Shown here: piece by piece, positions 52,717 through 64,000 of the stretch | Position numbering within the stretch: position 1 is the first letter of the stretch | Layout: each line of letters opens with the position of its first letter | Assembly: GCF_031755915.1 (NCBI RefSeq) | Contig: NC_083386.1 | Coordinates: forward strand, 11,470,001 to 11,534,000 | Reading direction: 5' to 3' | DNA from: Ziziphus jujuba | Lineage: Eukaryota > Streptophyta > Magnoliopsida > Rosales > Rhamnaceae | Length of the DNA stretch: 64,000 bases | Notes under the pieces: model-generated | Database searches by the model: none | The model's input: only the letters and a program-made list of their open reading frames with translations | Told to the model about the DNA's origin: nothing | Program-made: the position numbers and the translations under genes

Positions 52717-55700
52717 TGTAACACCCCATCCCAAACCACATCGGAATTCTTGCATGTTGACCGAGGTTGACCGTTGACCGAGTGGGTCAAAAGTTGACTT
52801 TTTGTTTCAGTTGAAATTTCTAGTTGACCGTGATACCGTAGCGAAGTACATGATCCCCCGAGTTCGTAGACTAGTAGCACATCAAAAACGGAGCTACGGT
52901 TTGAAAGTTACGGGCAAAACAAGTCAAGATTCAAACTGTCCAAAAGGTGCCGGAAGTTGACTTTTTATGGTTGTAGAATTTTGTTTTGACTTTTATATGG
53001 TTGTAAAATACTCGTTGATACGAGTTCATAGACCAGCGGCACGCTTAAATTGGACATCTGATTAAAAAGTTATGGACATGTGAAGTTTTCTGAATACTGA
53101 AATATTTTAATATATCTGGCTTAAGTGAACAGTGACGGCACGTGTCGACATCTGAGAGGTCCACATGGATGAACAGTGTCACCCACAGTGGCTTTTATTT
53201 TGGCAAAACGCGGGGGGAGGGGGGGGGAGGAGAGAGAAAGAGAGAAAGGAGAGAGAGAGAGAGAGAAAACCACCGGCCGCCGAAGTTGCAAACTTTTCCG
53301 GCCGAATCTTGCCACATGCATCGGCCAAGCAGGAGCGCCTCTCCATTCCCGGCCAACCCCCAAAATTTCATGGCCAACCGACCGGCGACGCGCTCGGATC
53401 AGGGCTTTTTCTGGCGGTAGTGCCGATTTCTTCAACCGCCGAGATCTCCTCATTCCGGCCTCCATTCTTGTCACCGCCGGTCCCGTTGAGACCCTCTCCC
53501 TTCAATCTACAAAACCCCCAAAAATCTTGGCCACAAGCCACCGCACACGCCGCCGCCCGAGACGGTTGCCCGTGACCGCGACGGCTCGCTGAAAAAATCA
53601 CTATTCCGGTGAGTACCCAGTTGCACTACCAGTCCCTTCCCATTAATTCCGACCCCCTGAACTTAGGGGTGGGCATGGATTGGATTGGTTCGGTTTTTGA
53701 CCGAAATACAATCCAATCCATACATATCGGTTTTTTTAATTTACAATCCAAACCAAACCATTAGGGCATTAAATCCAAACCAAACCAAACCATTTATGAT
53801 CGGTTTGGTTTGGATTGGTTGATCGGTTTAAAATTTACTAATTTATAAATATATAATACAAATAAAAAAATTTTCAAATATAAAATATAAATAATAAATT
53901 ATAATTATCCAAACATAAAATACAATTAGAATAATACAACATAGTCTACAATGGATAATAAAGAAGAAAATTTAGCAAATGATACACATCATGCACTTAT
54001 TAAATAGCAAACATTAATGTCATCATCTCACTTCTATAAAATCAAATTAAAATTGTTAGAACAAATAATGTAAAATAATACATTCGTCAAAATTCATTTA
54101 CTTAAGAATCAATACATAATTCCTTTTTTTTTTTTAATCTTAAAACTTTGGTAAATCATAAGTCAATTAACGTTGACAGGTTCACTAATTTTAGTTAATT
54201 CTGTAAGCTCTACAAAGATAAAAATAATAAAATTAGCAATAAATTATATTTAAACATTTATATATATATATAAGTAACAATTGGATACAATATATGTAAA
54301 TATATATATATATATATATATGATGGGGATGTAAAAACAATATATATATATATATGATGGTGATGGTGATGGATTGGTGGTGGGCGGCAACAAAGGTAAA
54401 TGCTTAGTTTAGGGTTACAATTTACAATTTGATTTAGAATTTGGGATATGGGGATGTAAAAGAAAAAAAAAAAAAATATATATATATATATTAAAAATCA
54501 ATATATAAAAATGGAAAAAAAATTTAAAAATTAATATATAAAAATGAAAAAAAAGATTCTAAAATTAATATATAAAAATAAAAAAAATAAAAAATATATA
54601 ATTTTTTAGTTATAGAATATATTATTTGGATTGGATTGGATTGGATTGGATTTATATTTCCAATCCATAACCAATCCAATCCGTATAATTTATAATATTT
54701 TGAATCCAATCCAATCCAATTGATATAAAAATCCAATCCAAACCGTTAAAAATGGATTGGATTGGGCGGGTTGAACGGGTTGGATTGGATTTTTCCCACC
54801 CCTACCTGAACTCAGATCCGGGGTCCTTTTCCTCCAATTCGCGATGGTTTGAGAGAATCGAAGAGTTGAATCCCGAAAGCTTTCCGGCAAGATTTCGGCC
54901 ACCTCGGGTCCGACCTCCGGGAAGTAAGATCGGATTCGTAATCCTTGTCACTCAAGCTTCGATTCGGTATATTACTCGTCAATTTTGGTTGTCGTTTGTG
55001 TTCGCTCCCCTGGTACCCATTTGGGTGTTACCCGATTAAAATATTAAAATAATTGGTTTGATGTATTGTGGATGTTTTAGGTGCAAGTGTGGGTAGTAGA
55101 GTTGATCTTGCGGAGGATCTTGATTGATACATGTGCTTAAGGTGAGTGACCCACCTTTAAAACTATTTTGGATTGATTAATTATTTTTATTTGGTGTTAA
55201 TTTGATATCTAGAATTATGCTCATGTGGTGGAATTTAAATATAATTGTGGAAAAAATATTATTTTTATGTACGTATATGTTTATTGCTGCTAAATGAAAA
55301 TTTGGTTTATTAATGGATTTTTAATTATTATTATGATTTAATTGTATTTATCACACATGAGCAAGGTGGTTTCATTTAATTGATTGTATATGTGGTTTTA
55401 ATATTATTTTGGGCATAATTTGATTTTTAAATATTTCAAGGAAAATATTGGTTTAAATTGGTGGTTTCAAATTTTATAATTATGCATGTGGAACATTATT
55501 TGATGGACTTTGTGATATGAGAAAAATTATTTGTATATTGTTATCGGTGGATTTGTACCGGAAATGTTAAAGAAAAATGTGGGAGGTTGAGTTCGAAAAA
55601 TGGTATAATTCCCACGGTAAATTTTTGGAAAATTTGGTTATTTATTTTAGACGCACTCATACAGTACTGGTGTTCTGTACTGTATATGTGGATGAGCGCG

Positions 55701-56725
55701 CAAGTTATAATGTCTCCCGTGAGTTGCCATTGGACCGAGGGTATGCAAGTTTTATATAATGCGCATCAGCCGCCCCCCTCCGTGGCCAGGATGACAGTTT
55801 CAGCAGCGGCGCTGTCGGGACGCCAAAGTGACCGTATGCAAGTTTCTCTCTTTAACCCCCCCGCCAGCCGGTACTCGAGACGCTGGGTATCGGAGGGCAT
55901 CACTGGTATATGGTGTGGTTGGTCAAGTATAAATTTTCAAATAGAAATTTCAAACCCTAAAGTGTTCTAAAATTATTTATTATATTTTATTACATTTTAT
56001 TTATATTTGGATTATTTAATTATTATTTATTAAATTAACGATTCCTTGATTTTTGGGCATAAGAATAATCGGGTTTTGGTGAAAATGTTTTAAAAGGGAA
56101 ACATTTCCAACGGAGTGAATAGTGAGGGTTTTGAGAGAAAGTATTACTTCCAAATGTTTATTATTTATTTATTTAATTAATTGTTTGGTATTGATTAATT
56201 AAATTCCTTTTATTGTTATATTATTAATATTAAAAGTGTACAGTAGATAGGGTCACTCACTGAGATGATTAGCATCTTATATTTTTAAATTTCGTTCCCT
56301 TAGGTGCAAGGGGTGGTAGACGTTCTTCCGGAGCGAACCTAATCTCCGTCGCAGTCATAGTTCGAGAAGTTACCTTTGTCTTCATTTATTTCAATTGTAA
56401 TATTTTTTTCATCCTTGTTGTATAATTTCTATACTTAATAGTACTTCATGAAACTCTGTATACTGTCTTGGACATTTATATATTAATTATGCACTGGATT
56501 ACTGTTATTCATTTAGAGTGCTGTAGATTTGTGGAATCAAATTGTAGTAATGTGGGAGGAATAAGGGTATGCATACAGAAGTGTGTTTTCAGTGCAGGAA
56601 ATTTGTGGTAAGTCCAACCCTTAGGGGAGGCTCTGCCGGATTTTCCATTGGAGGGTCCGGTAGGGTTTTCTTGGGATCAAGGCTTGTCTAGGGTTCCGGT
56701 GAGGAATTTTGGACGGGTCCTGACA
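52717..56725 (+). mobile_element. Family A element A9, inserted in A8 and holding a hAT element
   Basis: It starts TGTAACACCCCATCCC and ends TTGGACGGGTCCTGACA, with the perfect duplication ATATT (52712-52716 and 56726-56730). The target is the minisatellite of A8. Length is 4009 bp including the hAT insertion, or ~2860 bp without it. The GC-rich segment at 53270-53660 is relatively CpG-rich. Confidence 0.93.
53664..54804. mobile_element. Non-autonomous hAT transposon, 1141 bp
   Basis: The ends TAGGGGTGGG and CCCACCCCTA are perfect 10-bp inverted repeats, with a perfect 8-bp duplication CCTGAACT (53656-53663 and 54805-54812). Both subterminal regions are packed with GGATT/AATCC motifs. The interior is AT-rich, TA-repeat-laden and non-coding. 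It interrupts the GC-rich part of A9 and is the innermost layer of the nest. It must rely on a transposase supplied elsewhere. Confidence 0.95.
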
Positions 56726-56774
56726 ATATTTCTCACCCGTTGGTTGTGATACTTGTTCAATGCTACAGTATGAA

Positions 56775-56818
56775 AATCACAATAATAATAATAAAATAAA
56801 AATAAATAATAATACAAC

Positions 56819-56851
<33 letters not shown>

Positions 56852-56870
56852 CATGATGATGATGATAATA
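56775..56870. repeat. AAT-rich microsatellite in A8
   Basis: AAT/ATA units followed by GATGAT units. A shorter AT-rich form is at the matching place in A4 (13760-13930). The open frames across it are simple-repeat artefacts. Confidence 0.9.
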
Positions 56871-58208
56871 TTAGTAATAATGAAAAAAATTGTAAACATA
56901 ATTCTGATAAATAATAATTGTATTATTAATAACGAGAATAATATTAATAATAGTAATGACAATAAAAGCAATTATGTATAATGTTAGAAAATCAGGTTAT
57001 GAATAGATAGAATAGTACGAGATCAAATAATATCTTAAATTCAAAATATATTATGAAATATGTACTCGTATCAAGGGTACAAACAATACCCTCCAACATA
57101 CTGTGCAATCCATGCTTCCAGCTGTCGCTGGCACCCTGCTACCAATACAATCCGGGATTGTTGCCTGCGATTGTTGCCTAAATTGGCCGTTCAATCCCCT
57201 GAACTTTTAGACAACATAGTTACGAGGCTAGCTCTTCATGGACCACATCGAATCGCTGTCCCCATACAGTGTGATCCATACAAATATAATATATATATAT
57301 ATATATACAAAAGATATTTGATGCACATACTATATACTAGTGGTGTCCTACAGTGTCCAGCGTCCCAAAGCACCGTCTAACGGGGAGGTTAAAGAGAGAA
57401 ACTGGCATACGGTCGTGTGGTGTCCCACCGTACCACTGCTTAAACTATCATCCGGGCCATGGAGGGGGGTGGCTATGGCCAATATCAAACTTGCCTGCCC
57501 TTAGTCCGATGGCAACTTACGGGAGACATTGCAACCTGCGTGCTAATTACATCCACATCCACCTGTGTGCTAATCACATCCACAACTACAGGATACCGGT
57601 ACGTGTATGGTGCATCGAAAACTGATAAAAATATTCTATAATATTATAATGTAACACTCCGTCCCGAAGTACACCGGAAATTATAATATTTTATAATATT
57701 GACCAGGTTTGACTGTCGTTGAACGAGAAGGGGTCAAATGTTGACTTTTTGCTCCTGATGAAATTTCACATTGACCAAGGTACCGTTAAAAAGTACACGT
57801 TGTCACGAGTTCATAGACTAGTAACACGTTGAAAACGGAGCTATGGTTTAAAAGTTATAAGTAAAACAAGTTGAGGTCCAAACTGTCCAAGGGATGCCGG
57901 AGTTGACTTTCTATTCATGCAAAGTTGAGCTTTGACTTAAGCATGGTTGTGAAGTACTCGTTGATATGAGTTCATAAACTAGCGGCACGCTTAAATTGGA
58001 CATCTGATTAAAAAGTTATGGACCTGCAAAATTTTCAAATACAGTATTATTTTAATATTATTTTTAAATATGTGAACAGTGTGCCACGTATGACTTATTA
58101 AAGGGTGCCATGTGTTACAATGGTGAGATGCCACATGTCAACCATGATTAAATACCATATTATTTTATTAGTATTCTATACAGTAATATTATTTTAATAT
58201 TATTTTAT

Positions 58209-58327
58209 ATAATTGTTTTTTTTTCTTTTTCTTTTTCTTTTTCTTTTTCTTTTCTTCTCCCCATGTGGGAAAAGAAAGGGAGGCACGGGACCTTCTCCTT
58301 CTTCTTCTTCTTCTTCTTCTTCTTCTT
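58209..58327. repeat. Pyrimidine microsatellites (CTTTTT)n and (CTT)n
   Basis: A CTTTTT-type run (58209-58255) and a CTT run (58291-58327) frame a CCCCATGTGGG motif. The complement occurs in A8 at 62798-62832 (GAA run) and 62870-62940. Confidence 0.9.
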
Positions 58328-59094
58328 CCTCCCGACGGTCCCCCTCTCTCTTAGTCTGCATTTTTTTTCCGGCCATCGGAGGGGCTACACGCACCAGGCG
58401 ACTGGATGGCCCACGGCTAGGCGAGCTCAGCCGTTGATTCTCTGGCTGGTTGGTTGACAGACGCGTTGGGATCAGCGCCCAACACCGGCGACCGGTGCCC
58501 TCCCTGTTGGTCGATTTTCCAGCTGCTACCGGCCATGTGACGGGTCCTTTTCCACAAACTCGGGCCCCCTGAGTCCGTTTTCAAGCTTGGATTGGCTCAA
58601 ATCTTGCTCATTCGTGAGATATAACAAGAGCCCATTTCGGCAACAACTTCACAGCAAGATTCCGGCGACCTCCGGCGGCGGTTGGACCAATTGAAGGTAT
58701 CTTCCTGATGCTCTCATCATAAGCTTCAAATTGGTAGCTAGAATGTGAATTATAATTGAGTAATTAGGAAGTTGCCAGATGGAGCTAGGTTGTGTTTATG
58801 CTGAAATTGGATAGAGGTTGGACAAGTCCTTAGCCAATTGCCATTACATTTGGGTTCTTAATGATTGTTAGAGGCTAAAGGAATGGTTAATTTGAATTAA
58901 TTGTCAAGATATTGAAAAATCCCAAATTTGCAGTTTAGGCCATACGGGTTCATCCGGTATTCTATCAAATTAGAGTGGACAATGTTGATAATATTAAGCA
59001 AAAGGTGTAAACGGATTGTTATAGATTTTTGTGAGTTTACTTGTTATGTTGATTGGAATTATTATACGAAAATTATAGTTAGCATGTGTATAGA

Positions 59095-59206
59095 TTGATA
59101 TATATATATATATATACATATATGTATATATACACATGTACTGTGAACATATGATGCATATTTGTATGTGTATAAATATATATTTATATATATTGTTAAT
59201 GGGCAT

Positions 59207-59246
<40 letters not shown>

Positions 59247-59334
59247 GGAGATGTGTGATTTTATATGAAAATACATAATTTTATATATATGTGGATATAT
59301 ATGTGTGTGTGTGTGTGAGTAGATATATGTAAAA

Positions 59335-59374
<40 letters not shown>

Positions 59375-59380
59375 ATCCTA
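59095..59380. repeat. Cluster of TA and GT microsatellites in A10
   Basis: TA runs at about 59098, 59212-59241 and 59335-59354 and GT runs at about 59300 and 59354-59373, inside the expanded body of A10. Confidence 0.9.
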
Positions 59381-61084
59381 ATAAGTATTATGATTGACTA
59401 GAAAATTTTAAGGAATTATTATCTAATTTATTATGCTATTTAATTGATTTAAACATAATGTTATATAATATTCGTTATATGGTTTGGCAAAATTGATTGT
59501 ATATATATATATATATTATTGAAATTTTTCTTATATTCAATTATACGACTGTTTAAAAGAAAATATGAAATTCTATGGATCTGATAAAAAGTGTATATTT
59601 ATATGGTTGTAAATATATTTATGTCTTTAGATATTTATTTATTCATGGATATGGAATTGTGTTAATAATTGTTAAATCATTGTTGAAATGTTATGTAAAT
59701 TAGAATGTTATTTGTGAATTCAAATATGAGCACGTATTTTATAATGCGATTTAAATGAGATTGTGTGCAAGTAAATTTCAAGAAGGATTATGAAAATATT
59801 TCTATTAATAATTGAGCTCAAAAATTGTATTTATACATTTGTTTATTATTTATTTATCTATTAATGGATGTACAGTGATGTATTTAAGCTGATGGGATTA
59901 TGATGATGGTCTAAAGAAAATGTGATTTATATGGATTTGAAAGGAAGTATTTAATCCAGCGGTATTTATGAAATTTTGATACTTGAGAATATATGAATTA
60001 TTGGATAATATTTAAAATTGTGGAATTTAATTATGTGCAAATTTTACTTGGCTTTAATGATATGTTTGATATAAATTGAATTGAAGGTTTGAGAAAATAA
60101 TTATATCAAATTATTGTGATCAAAGACATAATTGTATATTTAATTATTTATTATTTATTATTTATTATTATTGTTCATGTATTTGATAAAAGCATATGAA
60201 TTGGATTATATTTTATCTAAATTTAATATTTTATAATATTACGAAATTTATAGTTTTTTTAAAAGATGCATCCATACACGTACCGGTGTTCTGTACTGTA
60301 TATGTGATTATGATAAGCGCGCAAGTTATAATGTCTCCCGTGAGTTGCCACCGGACCGAGGGCAGGCAAGTTTGATATAGTGCACATAAGCCCCCCCCCC
60401 TCCATGGCTGGGATGACGATTTAAGCAGCGGCGCTGTCGGGACGTCGAAGTGACCATATGCAAGTTTCTCTCTTTAACCTCCCGCCAGATGGTGCTCGGG
60501 ACGCTGGGTATCGTAGGGCATCATTAGTATATAGTATGTGCATCAAGTATTTTTTTTTATATATGTTCGTACATATATTTGTATGTTATATTATTTGGTA
60601 TTATACTACATATATCGCACCATACGGAACCGGCGAACCAATGTGGTCCATGTAGAGCTAGTCTCATAATCATGTTGCCTACGAGTCCAGGGGATCGGAC
60701 GGCCGATATAGGCAACCACCCTGGTTTGTATTGGCAGCAGAGTGCCGGCGACAGCTGGAATTATAGATCACGTAGCGTGTTAGAAGGTATCATACGTATC
60801 TCCATTACGAGCATGCATATTTCATTTTATGCTATGGATTTTAAGATATGATTTTATGTATTTATGTTATATTATCTATTTGTGATTTAATTTCTTACTA
60901 ATATTCTTAATCGACGTTATTATATTCTTATTACTATTAATTGTATTTAACTATTTATCTAATCATTATTGTCACTATTATCAGGATTGTTATTATGACT
61001 TATAATGATTATTTTTATTGTAATTCCAATTTCTATTATTATCATTATTATAATTATTGTTCTTATTATTATTACTATCATATG

Positions 61085-61275
61085 GTATCTTCGGACAAGT
61101 ATCACAACCTACGGGCAAGAAAGATAGCCATCGGACAAGTATAATAGTCCTCGGACAAATGGTAGCCTTTGGGTAGGTGAGATAGCCCTTGGGCAGGTGT
61201 GGTTATGTGATAGCCTTTGGATAGGTGATCGCCCTCGGGCATGTATGGGAATATGATAGCCCTCAGGCAAGTTAC
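61085..61275. repeat. Family A minisatellite in A10
   Basis: About eight diverged units of the type GATAGCCCTCGGGCAAGT, the complement of the arrays in A4 and A8. Confidence 0.75.
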
Positions 61276-63874
61276 ATTAATACCATTGTCATTAAAACGT
61301 TGTTATTGATTTTATTTTATTGTTAATGTGATGTTGTTTTACCTTTCTTTCTATGTTACGCATTGGCATATTTGCAAAACGATATTTGGAGTGTAATTGA
61401 CATGTGCAACACTAAGTGGGTGGTGTGGGCAGATGAGAATCTATGATGGTATATTTTAATTGGTTATTTACTAAATTAATTCCATTATATGTCTTTTATT
61501 TAATTTGTTATCGAAGTGCTGCCAGTTGTGGAACTTAAATTGTAGTAACATGGGAGGAATAAGGTGGTGTGTATAGAAGTGTATTTTCAGTGCAGGAAAA
61601 TTGTGGTAAGTCCTTCCCTTAGGGGAGATGCTGCCAGACTTTCCGTTGGAAGGTTTGGTGGTTTTTCCCTGAGATCAAGATTTGTCTAGGATTCTGGTGA
61701 GGGGTTTTGGACGGGTCCTGACATATAAGATATAGAATTTTGGTAAAATATAATCAAATCGTACACCCTTACCAGTTTCATAAAATTTCATGCTCTCTTG
61801 TAATCCATCATCAAATACATCAGATTAAATATTTCAATTCCTATCACCAGAATACCAAGTCCTAGCATACATAATTATTAAACACATAAATAATTTTAAA
61901 TATCTTTTAATTAAATATTTCCTTCAAATCCATAAAATTGATTTACACCAAATTAATAATAAAAGATTCATAAAAATTCATATGGAAATTAAATCACATA
62001 ATGCATTATTTACATATTAAAATCTCAACATTTAAATCAACAATAGATTTAGTAAATATTAAACCATAATCTCATAAAATTAATCTCTTCCACAACAATT
62101 CAATTTCATAAATAATTAAATAATTAAACACACACACACACATATATATATATATAAATATATATCCTAGTAATTTAATATAATTAATTGCTCAACCTAC
62201 AAATCAATTCACACTAAATATGGTTCAAACCACATTTATTCAATTAAGCATAATTTGACATCTACAATATAAATAATAATTATTTAAATATTAAATAGAC
62301 ATTTTTTAGACTACCTATTAAAATAATAATATTTTATTCAAAAACGGCATATTTCAAAATACTCTACCATAATTTGCAAATGAGATACCAATAAAAAGCT
62401 AAAGAGGTGAGAATTCTGTTGGGCTCAAATCGACCGGCGGTGATAGGAAAATGGACGAAAAGTTTCGGTCAAAGTTCAACATCTCATATCTCTCAAACAA
62501 CAAGGAATTGAGCTGAATGGACCTCAAAATTGAGCTCAAAGGGTCAGAAAATATTAGAGAGGAGTATCAATATGGCCGGGTGATGATTGGATCGCTGAAA
62601 AAACCAAATTTACTGTTGCCGATGACGGAGGCCCGATCTAGGTGAGTCACCGGCCGACTGGCTGCCAAATTTAGTGGTCGAGCTCACTGGCGACTGGGAT
62701 TCACCGGTGCCGGTGCATGTCTCTTATTGGTGGTTGGAAAAATTTAAATAGGTAGTGACAGAGAGGTTCGGCGAAGGGGAAGGAAGGAGAGGAAGAAGGA
62801 AGAAGAAGAAGAAGAAGAAGAAGAAGAAGAAAATAGGAGGGGCCCCCGTGGTGTTTTTCCATGTGGGGAAAGAAAAAAAAATAAAGAAAAAGAGAAAAAG
62901 AAGAATAAAAAATAAATAAATAAATAATATTAAAATAATAAAATTTTATCATAATAATATAATATATAAAATAATAACAAAAATAATATAATATAACATT
63001 TACTTGTGGCTGACAGGTGGCAGTTTCTCATTGTGACACACGGTACCATTAACTAAGTTACATGTGGTATACACTGTTCACATGTTTAAAAATAATATTA
63101 AAATAATATGGTATTTGAAAAACTTTGCAGATCCATAACTTTAAAACCACATGTTCGAATCGGACGCGTTGCTAGTTTACAAACTTGTATCGGCGAGTAA
63201 TTCACAACCATGTATGAGTCAAAACTCAATTTCACAAAAATAAAAAGTCAACTCGGGCACCCTCAGACAGTTCGGACATCAACTTGTTTTGCTCATAACT
63301 TTCAAACCGTAGCTCCGTTTTTTATGTGCTACTAGTCTACGGACTCGTGTCGATGCGTACTTCATAATGGTACCTCGATCAACTTAGAATTCTTGCTGAG
63401 TCAAAAAGTTAAAGTTTGATCCTTCTCGGTCAACGATATACTTCTGGACGAGGTGTTGCATTAAGTCTTTGAAGGCATGTGCCAAAGATTTATCATGGCC
63501 TCGGCACTTGAGGTTTGGACACCTTAATTTTGGAGGATTGAGTGGCTATCCAAGAGACAAATGATAAAAGGATTATCACCAATAAATCACCCAAATTTAT
63601 TGTGTGAAGGATGTTTAGTTGGGAAGCACTTTCTGAAAAGCTTTCGAAAGTAAGTAAAAGGGCCATTTATCAAAAAAACAAAAAAATAAAAAATAAAAAA
63701 GAAAGGTACAATAGCCAAAAAGCCACTGGAGCACATTCATATGGACGTGTGTGTTCCAATCAATCCAAGTTCTTTCGATAAGAACTAATATTTTCCCCTA
63801 TTTATTCATGATTTTAGTAGAAAAACAAGGATTTATTTTTTTTTTTAAAGAAAAATCAAAGATGACAAAGTTTT

Positions 63875-64000
63875 TTAACAAATATCTAAGCCTTCTAATT
63901 TATCTAATATAACAGTTTAGATTAGCTTGTTTAAAAACTTTTGAATTTCTCTACTTGTTACCCAATTAATTTACTACACTGAAAACATATTTCTCTCCCT
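63875..64000. mobile_element. End of the long-TIR transposon (second copy, partial)
   Basis: The sequence from TTAACAAATATCTAAGCC onward matches the complement of 11718-11580, at the same Copia integrase position. The rest lies beyond the window. Confidence 0.7.

Larger units (their letters stand above)
57650..61723 (+). mobile_element. Family A element A10, long form, 4074 bp
   Basis: It starts TGTAACACTCCGTCCC and ends TTGGACGGGTCCTGACA, with the perfect duplication TATAA (57645-57649 and 61724-61728), and is inserted in A8. It is longer than A6 or A7 because of an expanded TA-rich body (59090-60240) and because it contains the 60620-60800 segment and the minisatellite also seen in A4 and A8. 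These three may form a subfamily. It has no conserved coding sequence. Confidence 0.93.
52124..63460 (-). mobile_element. Family A element A8, split by A9 and A10
   Basis: On the minus strand it ends at 52124 (TGTCAGGACCCGTCC on plus) and starts at 63460 (GAGGTGTTGCA on plus). The flanks TGAAG (52119-52123) and TTAAG (63461-63465) differ by one base, a decayed 5-bp duplication. Joining the flanks restores the Copia GAG-pre-integrase sequence as in copy 1 (compare 12110-12040). Without A9, A10 and their duplications it is ~3244 bp. The middle piece 56726-57649 holds the motif island and the 57060-57260 segment shared with A4 and A10. Confidence 0.88.
47710..64000 (+). pseudogene. Copia retrotransposon, split by nested insertions (copy 2)
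   Basis: The element survives in three pieces: 47710-48283, 51237-52123 and 63461-64000. The primer site TGGTATCAGAAC (47710) follows the LTR. Gag starts at ATG 47742 but is full of stops. Gag resumes after A7 (TMTIEELMGSLQAYEARQKK) and reaches a degenerate zinc knuckle (51590-51650) and a protease remnant (51770-51840). After A8 the GAG-pre-integrase region follows (PRHLRFGHLNFGGL, CEGCLLGKH near 63600), and then an A-rich insertion at 63660-63715. The element is cut at 63875 by the same TIR element as copy 1. It encodes nothing functional. Confidence 0.88.

Noticed and set aside
53142..53601. Several overlapping ORFs of 92-138 codons on both strands
   Set aside because: Same GC-rich segment of A9; frames are not shared with other copies and the hAT element follows directly.

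Overview
The window is AT-rich plant nuclear DNA. Evidence: a ten-exon subtilase of the cucumisin type with short introns, Copia retrotransposons with a tRNA-Met primer site (TGGTATCAGAGC), Cassandra-type elements carrying 5S-rRNA-like sequence, small TRIM retrotransposons, hAT transposons with 8-bp target duplications, and abundant TA, GA and GT microsatellites. A eudicot is likely; the species cannot be fixed from the sequence alone. No rRNA gene, tRNA gene or CRISPR array was seen.

Only one gene looks functional. It is a secreted subtilisin-like serine protease at 39174-45497 (+). Its ten exons join to an uninterrupted 729-codon frame with all catalytic residues, and its first intron appears to use a GC donor. 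About 4 kb upstream lies a truncated relative (34741-35210) in which promoter-flank sequence is fused directly to the middle of exon 5. The flanks of both copies are duplicated (33.17-34.74 kb and 36.84-38.91 kb), so this is a decayed tandem duplication.

Nearly everything else is nested transposable elements. Two related families of 2.7-4.1 kb elements dominate. I call them A (ten copies or fragments) and B (three). They begin TGTAACA, end in TGACA/TGTCA, make 5-bp target duplications, and have no ORF conserved between copies, no internal gag-pol domain and no second LTR. They look like giant solo LTRs. Their 5' ends carry dense W-box-like TTGAC motifs and, in some copies, G-boxes. Their bodies carry minisatellites, a short conserved hairpin and a GC-rich island.

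Layout. 1-9.3 kb: A and B copies nested in each other (A1 in B1 in A2), then A3 in inverted orientation. 9.36-10.55 kb: Cassandra elements inserted in each other head to head. 10.55-13.1 kb: a coiled-coil ORF remnant, a long-TIR transposon and a broken Copia on the minus strand. 13.1-15.2 kb: A4 holding a 396-bp TRIM. 15.86-21.1 kb: a second Copia family (LTR, PBS, gag) cut by a decayed hAT transposon. 21.1-28.6 kb: A5 (split by B2) and A6. 29.6-33.1 kb: B3 and a TRIM. 33.1-45.7 kb: the subtilase locus, invaded by a Cassandra cluster and two TRIMs. 47.7-64 kb: one Copia element split by A7 and A8; A8 is split by A9 and A10; and A9 is split by a 1.14-kb hAT element. Perfect target duplications define A7, A9, A10 and the hAT element, and a one-mismatch duplication defines A8, so the order of insertion can be read.
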